In this document: positions 1 to 7,737 of the stretch, one piece after another
How the letters are laid out: every line of letters begins with the position of its first letter
Position numbering within the stretch: the stretch's first letter is position 1
Assembly: GCF_003309065.1 (NCBI RefSeq)
Contig: NZ_POAF01000003.1
Coordinates: 62,001 to 126,000, forward strand
Length of the DNA stretch: 64,000 nt
Source: Glutamicibacter soli
Lineage (GTDB): Bacteria; Actinomycetota; Actinomycetes; Actinomycetales; Micrococcaceae
Reading direction: 5' to 3'
The notes under the pieces: model-generated
Databases searched by the model: none
The model's input: only the letters and a program-made list of their open reading frames with translations
Told to the model about the DNA's origin: nothing
Made by a program: the position numbers and the translations under genes

Positions 1-404
1 AGCACCGGGCGGGTCTGCTTCTGCGCCAGCGCCACCGCGATCGAGCCGTCGATGAACTGGGCCAGCTTGTTGCGGATGCCCGGGCGGCGGGTGCCGATCA
101 CGATCATGCGTGCGTCGACCTCCTCGGCCACTGCCATCAGCACCTTGGCGGGATCGCCTGGCACGTTGTGCAGCTCGTAGTCCACGCCGGCCAGGTGCTC
201 GGCGACCAGTTCGGCCAGCTCGGCCGGGAAGTCGGCTTCTGCGGTGCCCAGCACGTTGCTTTCCGGAAGGCGTTCGGTGACGTACCGGCCGGAATCCGCG
301 TAGATCACCTGGACCTTGGCCCTCAGGTCCGCGGCGATCGACGCGGCGGTGGCCAGGACGGATGGGGCTTGGCCGGGTTCGATGCCGACTACAACAGTGC
401 TCAT
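1..404 (-). CDS. Universal stress protein UspA family, truncated by window edge
   Basis: About 134 residues are visible, from an ATG at 404 reading leftwards out of the window, so the C-terminus is missing. The start MSTVVVGIEPG and the later VIGTRRPGIRNKL segment followed by DGS match the alpha/beta UspA fold with its glycine-rich nucleotide-binding loop. The family consists of cytoplasmic stress proteins, many of which bind ATP. It is separated from the next gene by 45 bases. A second, two-domain USP lies at 52.7 kb. The family call is firm; a specific role cannot be seen. Confidence 0.88.
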   Translation of the reverse strand, partial: MSTVVVGIEPGQAPSVLATAASIAADLRAKVQVIYADSGRYVTERLPESNVLGTAEADFPAELAELVAEHLAGVDYELHNVPGDPAKVLMAVAEEVDARMIVIGTRRPGIRNKLAQFIDGSIAVALAQKQTRPV

Positions 405-449
405 TGGCGCTCCTTCGTTCTGACTACCAAATTACCCTGTTCCCCGCCA

Positions 450-1355
450 TCAGGCATCTTTGCGCGCCGCGCAGGCGATGGCGCGGGCGGTGGCAGAAAG
501 GGCCAGCAGGCGCACCGTGTCCACGTCCGCGTCCACCCGTCCGGTGGCGGCGGCGATGAACGCGTCCCCGTCCAGCCTGGTGTGCGGCGGCTGCAGGGCG
601 CGGGCCAGGCCGTCATGGGCGCCCTGGGCGATCAGGTGGCAGCCGGTTTTGTCCAGCTTCGCATTGGTGAACACCACCCCGATGGTGGTGTTGGTGCGCG
701 GGGGCTGCGCCCCGCCGCTGCGGGCCGCCGCGGCCAGCGCCTCGAACACCGGTACGGAGTCCAGGGACGGCTCCTCGCCCGGAGCCAGCACGTCGCCGAA
801 GGCGTTGACCGCGCACAGCGCGCCGACGACCAGCTCGCCGAGGCGCTGCTCCGCGTAGACCAGCCCGCCCGGGTAGGAGTCCTCCCGGCGCCAGCGTCCG
901 GCGCGGGCCCCGGTGCCGGCGCCCAGCGCCCCGACGGCGACCCTCCCGGCGGATTCGGGCGCGGCGGCGGCCGCGGCGGCCAGGTAGCCGGACTCGGCAT
1001 CCGGCCGCGCGGTGCCCTCGGCCAGGTCGAACAGGCCCAAGGTGGGCACAATGGGCACCCGCCCGGCGGGGGTCTGCACCCCGCGCCCCTGTTCCTGCAG
1101 GAAGCGCATGACCCCGTCCGCGCTGGCCAGCCCGAAGGCCGACCCGCCGGTGAGCAGCGCCGCGTCGACCTGCTGCACGGTCATCAGCGGGCCCAGCACA
1201 TCCAGCTCGCGGGAGGCAGGGGCCCCGCCGCGCACCTCCACGGAGGCGACGGTGCCCTGGTCGAACAACACGACCGTGCACCCGGTGCCCTCGGTGCTCC
1301 AGTGCCCGATCGACACCCCGGGGACGGTGACCTCCAGGTCGCCTGGGGCCGGCAC
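450..1355 (-). CDS. P1-family (S58) N-terminal-nucleophile hydrolase, DmpA/NylC-like
   Basis: 301 residues from a GTG start. The family is translated as one chain that cleaves itself in front of a Ser/Thr, which then becomes the catalytic N-terminal nucleophile. Here TNTTIGVVFTN around residues 221-231 matches the Asn-Thr cleavage site of 6-aminohexanoate-oligomer hydrolase NylC (predicted cut N222/T223), rather than the Gly-Ser of DmpA. The glycine-rich LLTGGSAFGL (about 68-77) and GALGAGTGA (142-150) are typical. The GTG lies 2 bases after the stop of the upstream oxidoreductase, so the two are almost surely one operon. The substrate is unknown: aminopeptidase, beta-aminopeptidase or amide-oligomer hydrolase activity are all possible. 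Confidence 0.88.
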   Translation of the reverse strand: MPAPGDLEVTVPGVSIGHWSTEGTGCTVVLFDQGTVASVEVRGGAPASRELDVLGPLMTVQQVDAALLTGGSAFGLASADGVMRFLQEQGRGVQTPAGRVPIVPTLGLFDLAEGTARPDAESGYLAAAAAAAPESAGRVAVGALGAGTGARAGRWRREDSYPGGLVYAEQRLGELVVGALCAVNAFGDVLAPGEEPSLDSVPVFEALAAAARSGGAQPPRTNTTIGVVFTNAKLDKTGCHLIAQGAHDGLARALQPPHTRLDGDAFIAAATGRVDADVDTVRLLALSATARAIACAARKDA

Positions 1356-1357
1356 GC

Positions 1358-2566
1358 CTACAGGTCCCCCAGCTCGATGGCCGTGTCTTCCAGCCGCGCC
1401 GGATCGATCTGCCGGCCCACCAGCCCGCGCAGTGTGTCGTTCACATCCCAGATGTTCACGTTCGCGGCGGCGGTGATCCGGCCTTCGCGCAGCCAGAAGA
1501 TGATGAACTCGTTCTCGGAGCCGCGCAGCACGGTCTCGTCCCCCGGCGCGGCGTTCCCGACGTACTCCATGCCCAGGTCGTACTGGTCGGTGAAGAAGTA
1601 GGGCAGCCAGTCGTAGGCCTGGTCCGCCCCGGTGAGCGTGGCGGCCGCGAGCTTGCCTTGGCGGATCGCGTTGTCCCAGTGCTCCACCTGCAGCTGGCGG
1701 CGCAGCCGGGTATTGAACGCCTGGGCGACGTCCCCGATGGCCAGGATCTTCGAGTCGCTGCTGCGCAGCGAGGCGTCCACCACCACGCCGCGGTCGACGT
1801 CCAGCCCCGCGGTTTCGGCCAGCTCCACGTTGGGCACCGCGCCGATGGCCAGCAGCACCACGTCGGCGCGGCTGCTGCCGATGTCGGAGATGACCTGCAG
1901 GTGCCCGTCGGCCAGCTCGATGCCTTGCACCCGGGTGCCGGTGCGCACATCCACGCCGTGGCCCTGGTGCAGCTCCAGCAGGTGGTGGCCGAAGCGTTCG
2001 CCGAAGACCTTGGCCAGCGGCACCTCGTCCGGGGAGTAGACGGTCACCCGCGCCCCGAGCGAGCGGGCGCTGGCGGCGACTTCCATACCGATCCAGCCCG
2101 AGCCGACCACCGCGACCTGCTTGCCCTGGGTGATCTCGGTTTTCAGCGCGTCCGCGTCCGCCAGGCTGCGCAGCGTATGCACCCCGGGCAGGTCGTGCCC
2201 GGCCATTGGCTCCTCCCCGCCCAGCCGCGAGCGCGCGCCGGTGGCCAGCACCAGCGCGTCGTAGTCCATGGTGGTGCCGTCAGCCAGCACCACGTGCTGG
2301 TGCTTGCGGTCGATGCTGATGGCGTGCGTGTCAAGGCGCAGATCCACATGGTTTTCCGCGTACCAGGCGGCGGTATTCACGGTGAAGTCCTCCACCGTGT
2401 CACTGCCCTGCAGGTAGCCCTTGGACAGCGGCGGGCGTTCGTAGGGCAGCGAGGCTTCGTCCCCGATCAGCCGCAGCACCCCGTCGTACCCGCGGGAGCG
2501 CAGCTCGGAGACCAGGGTGGCCGCGGCCAGCCCCGCGCCAATGACAACAATCGTTTCCGGATTCAT
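1358..2566 (-). CDS. FAD/NAD(P)-dependent oxidoreductase, ferredoxin reductase-like
   Basis: 402 residues using the ATG at 2566, which follows an AAAGG ribosome site; an upstream in-frame extension lacks support. The FAD motif IGAGLAAATL near the N-terminus, the NAD motif VVGSGWIGMEVAAS in the middle and LAIGDVAQAF near the C-terminus are those of ferredoxin/putidaredoxin reductases that feed Rieske or P450 oxygenases. A reductase-type C-terminal domain with FFTDQYDLGMEYVG follows. No ferredoxin or oxygenase is adjacent; the partner gene is the P1 hydrolase immediately downstream. A paralogue sits at 62-63 kb beside a Rieske ferredoxin, so this one may serve a distant oxygenase or be a stand-alone NADH oxidoreductase. 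Confidence 0.88.
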   Translation of the reverse strand: MNPETIVVIGAGLAAATLVSELRSRGYDGVLRLIGDEASLPYERPPLSKGYLQGSDTVEDFTVNTAAWYAENHVDLRLDTHAISIDRKHQHVVLADGTTMDYDALVLATGARSRLGGEEPMAGHDLPGVHTLRSLADADALKTEITQGKQVAVVGSGWIGMEVAASARSLGARVTVYSPDEVPLAKVFGERFGHHLLELHQGHGVDVRTGTRVQGIELADGHLQVISDIGSSRADVVLLAIGAVPNVELAETAGLDVDRGVVVDASLRSSDSKILAIGDVAQAFNTRLRRQLQVEHWDNAIRQGKLAAATLTGADQAYDWLPYFFTDQYDLGMEYVGNAAPGDETVLRGSENEFIIFWLREGRITAAANVNIWDVNDTLRGLVGRQIDPARLEDTAIELGDL

Positions 2567-2659
2567 CGATCGCCTTTCACGCGTAGGTGTCCTTCGATCC
2601 TCACATGTCGGCGCACCGCTGGCAATCACTGCGGCCGGCTCCCAGCGAAGCTCCGGTGC

Positions 2660-4249
2660 TCAGCGCGCCGGAAGCGACCGGATGGTGCCGGCGGCGGTGT
2701 CCACCTCGAACTCCTGGCTCCAGCTTCCTGAGCCGCCGCGGACCTCGAAGCCCACTCTGGCGCGGCCGGCGCGCAGGTCCTCGGCGGTCACGGTGTAAGT
2801 GGGGGTGAAGAACAGCCGCTGGCCGCCGGCCGGTACGCTGGCGGGCCCGAATCCTGTGCCGGGGGCACGGTCGTAGTTCCCGAGCAGTTCCACCTCCAGA
2901 GCCCGCTCGGAGGAATTGACGAACCGCCCGGTGAATGCCAGCATGTCCCCGGCGCGCAACCCCGGCAGCACCGGGCCATAGTTGGCCAGTTGCGCTTCGC
3001 GGGATCCCAGGACCTGCACTCCGTCCTGGTACCCCTGGCCGATTTCCTTCCAGATGTGCCCTGCCCAGTCCCCCGCCGTGGCGCTGATGACGTGCTCCTC
3101 GCCGATGCTGGTCCAGCGCTCGGGCCGTGCCGGGGTGATGGAGCGCAGCACCATGGTGAACTCGCTGCCCGGATCCTCCCGGTACCGCGCGGCGGCCTCG
3201 GCGAGCGCGGTCGGGGCAAGACTCCCGGGTCCGAGCTTGGTGAAGACGATGTCCTGGTAGCCGTCGCGTTCGAACAGCACCCCCAGCGAGCCGTCGGCCA
3301 GCAGCGCGGCGGTGGAGTAGGCGCTGCTGCCGGGGCAGATCGACTGGACCGGGCTCCAGTGGTCTCCGTTGTCGAAGGACACACTTAACACCGTGTTGCG
3401 GCGCAGGGCCGCGTCGCGGTTGTTCGTCAGCAGCAGCAGCTGCCCTCCGTCGGAGGGGAGGGCGCAGATGCTTCCGTTATCCCCGGGATCCGGCAGGTCA
3501 GTCACGGGCGCAAGCTCGCCGTATCGGTGCCCGCCGTCGGTGGACACCGCTTGGAGCCGCTGGTCCGGAGCCCGGGAATTCATCAGCACCCGCCCGTCGG
3601 GCAGCTGGACCGCTTTGTTCTCGTTCGCTTCGGCGCTTGTAAGCTCGCCGAGCCGCCAGCTCTCGCCGTGGTCGTCGGAGTAGGCCGAGGCGGCGCGGAT
3701 CCGCCCGTGGTACAGCACCACCATCTGCTGCAGCAGGCGTCCGGCGTGCCGGCCGGTGCGCAGCTGGATCCCCGCGCCGGCGGCGGCGAAGATGCCGGTG
3801 ATGCCCGGCCGCTTCAGCTGCGCGGTCAGTCGGCGATGCGACCAGGTCCTCCCGTCGTCGTCCGAGTAGGAGAGGTCCACGTGCTGCACCTCGTCCACGG
3901 GCTGCGCCCCTTCGGCGGATTCGAAGAATCCCGCGCGGGTGCCGGCGGCGTGGAAGCAGAAAATCCGCGAGGTGTCGGCGTCAACCAGCAGGCTGGGATC
4001 ACCGAAGCCTTCAAGGCCGGAACCGGTGCGGATCACCTGCTGGTTTTCCCAGGTTTGTCCGTGATCGGTGCTGCGTCGCAGCAGCAGGTCGATGGTGTTG
4101 GGCAGGTCGTCCAGGTTGGGGCGGCCGTCATAGGCGGCCAATACGGTGCCGGCGGTCGTGACCGCCAAAGCTGGAATGCGGTACTGGCGGTAACCGTGGT
4201 GGCCTCGGCGTGCGAGCGTCTGGAAGCTCAGGTTTTCTGCGGCGGTCAT
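2660..4249 (-). CDS. Exo-alpha-sialidase (neuraminidase, GH33-type)
   Basis: 529 residues. The YRIPAL motif (residues 23-28, first arginine of the active-site triad) and four Asp-boxes (STDHGQTW, SDDDGRTW, SDDHGESW, SFDNGDHW) identify a six-bladed sialidase propeller. QLPDGRVLMNSRA and SSAYSTAALLADG carry the expected later arginine and catalytic tyrosine regions. About 170 C-terminal residues after the propeller form an extra beta-rich domain. Sialidases release terminal sialic acids from glycoconjugates. Unusually for that job, the N-terminus MTAAENLSFQ shows no signal peptide and no membrane anchor is seen. It is divergent from the subtilase, and 93 bases separate its stop from the oxidoreductase downstream. 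Confidence 0.9.
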   Translation of the reverse strand: MTAAENLSFQTLARRGHHGYRQYRIPALAVTTAGTVLAAYDGRPNLDDLPNTIDLLLRRSTDHGQTWENQQVIRTGSGLEGFGDPSLLVDADTSRIFCFHAAGTRAGFFESAEGAQPVDEVQHVDLSYSDDDGRTWSHRRLTAQLKRPGITGIFAAAGAGIQLRTGRHAGRLLQQMVVLYHGRIRAASAYSDDHGESWRLGELTSAEANENKAVQLPDGRVLMNSRAPDQRLQAVSTDGGHRYGELAPVTDLPDPGDNGSICALPSDGGQLLLLTNNRDAALRRNTVLSVSFDNGDHWSPVQSICPGSSAYSTAALLADGSLGVLFERDGYQDIVFTKLGPGSLAPTALAEAAARYREDPGSEFTMVLRSITPARPERWTSIGEEHVISATAGDWAGHIWKEIGQGYQDGVQVLGSREAQLANYGPVLPGLRAGDMLAFTGRFVNSSERALEVELLGNYDRAPGTGFGPASVPAGGQRLFFTPTYTVTAEDLRAGRARVGFEVRGGSGSWSQEFEVDTAAGTIRSLPAR

Positions 4250-4413
4250 GGGATCAAGTATTCCCGGTTCTGGAGCTTTCGTTGTTTCCGCGCCAGACCA
4301 TGCCGATGGTTATCCGATGGCCTTGATCGGCTGGACCAGCGAGCGTGGGCCAACCCCTTTATCTGTCGGTGCACTGGGGCTACAGTGCTAAGTACCCGAG
4401 CGAGGAGTGCGTC

Positions 4414-5598
4414 ATGATTACCCCGGAAAGCCAAACCACCGCAGAAGTTCCCGGCCGCTACGTCCTGATTTTCGATTCACCGACGTCCGCCCATCCTTCC
4501 ACCCTTGGCGTTGCCGCCCTTGAAGACAAGGTTCCCAATCTGCTGTCGGCCGCCGGCTATGGGACTACCGAGTATTTCCCGCGCCTGGGCATCGCCGTGG
4601 TGGATTCTCCACCGGAGCAATTGGATGATTTTTCAGCCCGAGTGGCAGGCGAGCACATGCCTGCCCGCGTGGTCCCGGAGCGGATCTACCGGATCCTCGC
4701 TGAAGCCGATGACGAACCCACGAGTTATGCGGACAACGACGAGTTCACCTGGGGGCTGCAAGCGGTCCAGGCCGCGAATTCGCAGTACACCGGCGCCGGC
4801 ATCAAGGTTGCGGTGCTGGATACCGGCTTCGACACCCAGCACCCCGATTTCGCCGGGCGCAGCGTCACCACCAAGTCCTTCGCGGCCGGCGAGGACGCCG
4901 CGGACGGCCACGGCCATGGTACCCACTGCATCGGCACCGCTTGCGGGCCGCGCGCAGTCGAAGGCGGCCGCGGCTACGGGGTCGCCTCCGGCGCGGAAAT
5001 CTTCGCTGGCAAGGTGCTGGGTTCCAATGGGTCCGGCACCGACTCGATGATCCTGGCCGGCATCGACTGGGCGTTGCAGAATGAATGCCACGTCATTTCC
5101 ATGTCCCTCGGCGCGGACGTGCGCGAGGTGCATCCGCCTTATGTCACCGCCGGGCGCCGCGCGCTGGAACAGGGAACCCTGATCATCGCCGCGGCGGGCA
5201 ACAACGCGAAACGCGCTTCCAACGATCCCGGATTCGTGGGTGCGCCGGCGAACAGCCCGTACATCATGGCGGTCGGCGCGCTGGACTCCGGCCTGCAGAT
5301 CGCGCCGTTCTCCGCGAGGACACTTCCGGGCCGCGGCGGACAGGTGGACATTTCCGGTCCCGGCGTCAAGGTCTATTCCTCGTGGCCGGGCGCGCAGCGC
5401 TACAACACGATCAGCGGCACGTCCATGGCCACCCCGCACGTGGCCGGCGTGGCCGCGCTGCTGGCCGAGGCGACCGGGTACCGCGCCCGCGAGCTGTGGG
5501 CCGAGCTGGTGCAGCAGGCCCGGCGTTTGGAGCAGTTCTCCGTTGACGTCGGAGCGGGCCTGACCAGGTCGCCGGAGCCAGTGCAGGAGCAGGCGTAG
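4414..5598 (+). CDS. Subtilisin-like serine protease (S8), apparently cytoplasmic
   Basis: 394 residues from ATG 4414, chosen because a GAGGAG ribosome site lies 6 bases before it; 23 further in-frame codons upstream look untranslated. The catalytic triad is visible as D136 (AVLDTGFD), H168 (GHGHGTH) and S337 (SGTSMATPH), with oxyanion Asn near 263 (AAAGNN). Residues 15-100 look like a propeptide-like domain. There is no signal peptide or transmembrane segment, so the protease should remain inside the cell unless exported by another route. Its stop is 4 bases before a small propeptide-like protein, suggesting a protease and in-trans inhibitor or chaperone pair. Confidence 0.92.
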   Translation: MITPESQTTAEVPGRYVLIFDSPTSAHPSTLGVAALEDKVPNLLSAAGYGTTEYFPRLGIAVVDSPPEQLDDFSARVAGEHMPARVVPERIYRILAEADDEPTSYADNDEFTWGLQAVQAANSQYTGAGIKVAVLDTGFDTQHPDFAGRSVTTKSFAAGEDAADGHGHGTHCIGTACGPRAVEGGRGYGVASGAEIFAGKVLGSNGSGTDSMILAGIDWALQNECHVISMSLGADVREVHPPYVTAGRRALEQGTLIIAAAGNNAKRASNDPGFVGAPANSPYIMAVGALDSGLQIAPFSARTLPGRGGQVDISGPGVKVYSSWPGAQRYNTISGTSMATPHVAGVAALLAEATGYRARELWAELVQQARRLEQFSVDVGAGLTRSPEPVQEQA

Positions 5599-5602
5599 CG
5601 TC

Positions 5603-5824
5603 ATGGCTTCCCAGCGCACGTTTATCGTGACGATTTCCGAAACCTACACCAGCGACATGTCCGCCGCGGTGACCCAGCTGGAGTCCCATGGGCTGCAAGT
5701 CCAGCAGGTGCTGGGCATGTTGGGGCAGGTGATCGGCCAGGCGCCGGATGAACGGGTCAAGGAGCTCAAGGGCCTCGACTGCGTGCAATCGGTTGATTCC
5801 GAACAGCAGTACAAGGCGCTCTAG
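5603..5824 (+). CDS. Small I9/subtilisin-propeptide-like protein, probable protease inhibitor or chaperone
   Basis: 73 residues. The pattern FIVTISETYT, an amphipathic helix (AAVTQLESHG), a strand pair (QVQQVLGMLGQVIG) and DERVKELKGLDCVQSVDSE followed by a short C-terminal tail matches the ferredoxin-like fold of subtilisin propeptides (inhibitor I9). Such propeptides put their C-terminal tail into the protease cleft. It starts 4 bases after the stop of the S8 protease and is presumably translationally coupled to it. Relatives are often mislabelled as ketohydroxyglutarate aldolase. The function as a trans-acting inhibitor is inferred from fold and position, not from a catalytic motif. Confidence 0.75.
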   Translation: MASQRTFIVTISETYTSDMSAAVTQLESHGLQVQQVLGMLGQVIGQAPDERVKELKGLDCVQSVDSEQQYKAL

Positions 5825-5836
5825 GCACGGGGCAGG

Positions 5837-5860
5837 GCCGGCGGCGAAGCAACCGCTGGC
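5837..5860. terminator. Weak hairpin between converging genes
   Basis: An 8-bp stem with one G-T pair (GCCGGCGG / CCGCTGGC) sits between the end of the protease/inhibitor pair and the end of the idonate dehydrogenase. There is no T-run. It could act as a bidirectional terminator, but the evidence is slight. Confidence 0.3.
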
Positions 5861-5930
5861 GCTGGCAGGCTGACTGGGATACGCGATGGCCCGCGGCAGG
5901 ATCATGTCGCGGACCGTTGCGTTGCGATGT

Positions 5931-6977
5931 CTACCGGAAGTCCAGCAGCACCTTGCCGGAGACGGAAGCATCCTTGGCAGTTTCGAAGGCGGCCAAGGCC
6001 TCGGACGCGGGGAACTCATGGGTGACCGCGGCGCCGATCTGCAGCGATCCATCGGCCAGCGCCTGCAGCACCTCGTCGATTTCATCGTTGAAACGGAAGG
6101 ATCCGACCAATTCCAGTTCCCGGGTGATGGCCAGCGAAATGAGCGCCGGCTGCTCGCCGGAAGGTAGCAGCCCCACCATGACAACCCTTCCGCCGCGGAC
6201 CGCGCCGCGCACGGCCGAGGCCAGCCCGCGGTAGTTCCCGGTCGCTTCGATGACCACGTCCGCATGGATGCCGGCGATGTCCCCGGCTTCCGGGGCACGC
6301 AGAGTGCGGGTCGCGCCAAGCTCGGCGGCGACGTGCAGCGGCGCATCGTACATGTCCACCGCGATGATGTCCCCCGCGCCGGCGCGCTTGAGCACGGCGA
6401 CGGCCAGCGCGCCGATGGGGCCTGCCCCGATCACCAGGACGCGTTTGCCGGCCACCTCCCCTGCCCGGGAGACTGCATGCCAGGCCACCGCGGCCGGCTC
6501 GGCCAGTGCAGCGTCGCGCAGGGACAGCCCGGCGGGAAGTTCGCGCAGCATGCGCGCGGGCAGGTTCACTTCGGTGGCGAAAGCTCCCTCGGTGTGCGGG
6601 AAGCGGGCGGCCGAACCCAGGTAGGTGCACCCCGGGGACAGGTTAGGGCGGCCCTCCGGATAGGGTTCCCCGGTGCCCGCAGGGGTCGCTGGATGGACTG
6701 CTACCTGGGCACCGGCCTGCGGACCGGTGCCGTCGGCGGCGGCCTGCACCACGGTGCCGACGATTTCATGCCCGAGCACCATGGGCGCCTTCAGGATGGA
6801 TTCGCCGGCGGCGCCGTGGCTCCAGTAGTGCAGGTCCGAGCCGCAGATGCCGCCGTAGGCAATGGCGACGCGCGCCTGGTCCGCGGTGGGAGCGGGCAGG
6901 TGGATCTGCTCCACCCGGAGGTCTCCGGCGGCGTGGGCCACCACTGCCAAGGTTTGTTCGTTCAGGTTAGACGACAA
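5931..6977 (-). CDS. Zinc-type medium-chain dehydrogenase, L-idonate 5-dehydrogenase-like
   Basis: 348 residues from a TTG at 6977, which has a perfect GGAGG eight bases upstream inside the end of the preceding gene; the two reading frames overlap by 11 bases. Catalytic-zinc residues are present (GICGSDLHYW, VLGHEIVG) and VLVIGAGPIGALAV is the NAD(P) fold. The overall match is to L-idonate 5-dehydrogenase (IdnD), which interconverts idonate and 5-ketogluconate, and the partner gene is the matching 5-ketogluconate reductase. The structural-zinc lobe has lost most cysteines: only one remains where relatives have four. Another polyol dehydrogenase function is possible. Confidence 0.85.
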   Translation of the reverse strand: MSSNLNEQTLAVVAHAAGDLRVEQIHLPAPTADQARVAIAYGGICGSDLHYWSHGAAGESILKAPMVLGHEIVGTVVQAAADGTGPQAGAQVAVHPATPAGTGEPYPEGRPNLSPGCTYLGSAARFPHTEGAFATEVNLPARMLRELPAGLSLRDAALAEPAAVAWHAVSRAGEVAGKRVLVIGAGPIGALAVAVLKRAGAGDIIAVDMYDAPLHVAAELGATRTLRAPEAGDIAGIHADVVIEATGNYRGLASAVRGAVRGGRVVMVGLLPSGEQPALISLAITRELELVGSFRFNDEIDEVLQALADGSLQIGAAVTHEFPASEALAAFETAKDASVSGKVLLDFR

Positions 6978-7737
6978 CGCTCATGCCTCCATCGATGAAA
7001 ATAGTTTGCCCGTTGACGTAGTTGGATCCCTCGGACGCCAACCAGACCGCCGGCCCGGCCAAGTCCGCGACCGTGCCCCAGCGCCCGGCGGGGGTGCGGC
7101 CCAGGATCCAGGAGTTGAATTGCTCGTCGTCCACCAGGTTCTGCGTCATTTCGGTATGAATGTAGCCCGGGGCGATGCCGTTGATCTGCAGCCCGGAGCC
7201 GGCCCATTCAGCGGTCATAGCGCGGGTGAGGTTGCGCAGTCCGCCCTTGGCCGCGGTGTAGGCGGCAATCGTCGGTCGCGCCAAATCGGTCTGGACGGAG
7301 CAGATATTGATGATTTTCCCGGCGCCTCGCTGCACCATGCCGCGGGCAACGGCCCGGCCGACCAGGAAGGCGCTGGTGAGGTTGGTGTCGATGACTCGTT
7401 GCCAGTCCGCGACCTCGAGCTCAAGCAAGGGGACGCGGTGCTGGATTCCGGCGTTGTTCACCAGGATGTCCAGAGTGCCGATGCCTTTCTCAATGTCCTC
7501 GATATTGGCACTGACCGACTCGTCATCCGTCACGTCGAAGCAAGCAGAGTGGATACGCTCTCGCCCATAGAGCTCGGTGAATTCGGCGACCGTGGTTGCC
7601 AGCCGGTCGGCGTCGCGGCCATGCAGGACGATGTCGGCACCCGCGTCTGCCAAGGCCCGGGCCAGTTCCCTGCCGATACCCCGTGATGATCCGGTGACCA
7701 AGGCCAGTTTGCCCGTGAGGTCGAATAGATTGCTCAT
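6967..7737 (-). CDS. idnO: SDR oxidoreductase, gluconate 5-dehydrogenase (IdnO-like)
   Basis: 256 residues. The cofactor motif VTGSSRGIGREL, the NNAGIQHR segment, catalytic Ser in INICSVQ, YTAAKGG (Tyr-x3-Lys) and the C-terminal VNGQTIFIDGGM follow E. coli IdnO closely, including APGYIHTEMTQ. The enzyme reduces 5-keto-D-gluconate to D-gluconate with NADPH. It is the first gene of a two-gene operon with the IdnD-like dehydrogenase. No gluconate kinase or permease is in the window, so the rest of the pathway must lie elsewhere. The start ATG at 7737 has a GGGAAG-type ribosome site. Confidence 0.88.
   Translation of the reverse strand: MSNLFDLTGKLALVTGSSRGIGRELARALADAGADIVLHGRDADRLATTVAEFTELYGRERIHSACFDVTDDESVSANIEDIEKGIGTLDILVNNAGIQHRVPLLELEVADWQRVIDTNLTSAFLVGRAVARGMVQRGAGKIINICSVQTDLARPTIAAYTAAKGGLRNLTRAMTAEWAGSGLQINGIAPGYIHTEMTQNLVDDEQFNSWILGRTPAGRWGTVADLAGPAVWLASEGSNYVNGQTIFIDGGMSVVV

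Noticed and set aside
168-1601. Long open frame on the plus strand across the stress protein and P1 hydrolase
   Set aside because: It is antisense to two genes with clear motifs; composition is Gly/Arg/Ala-rich as expected of a shadow frame in high-GC DNA.
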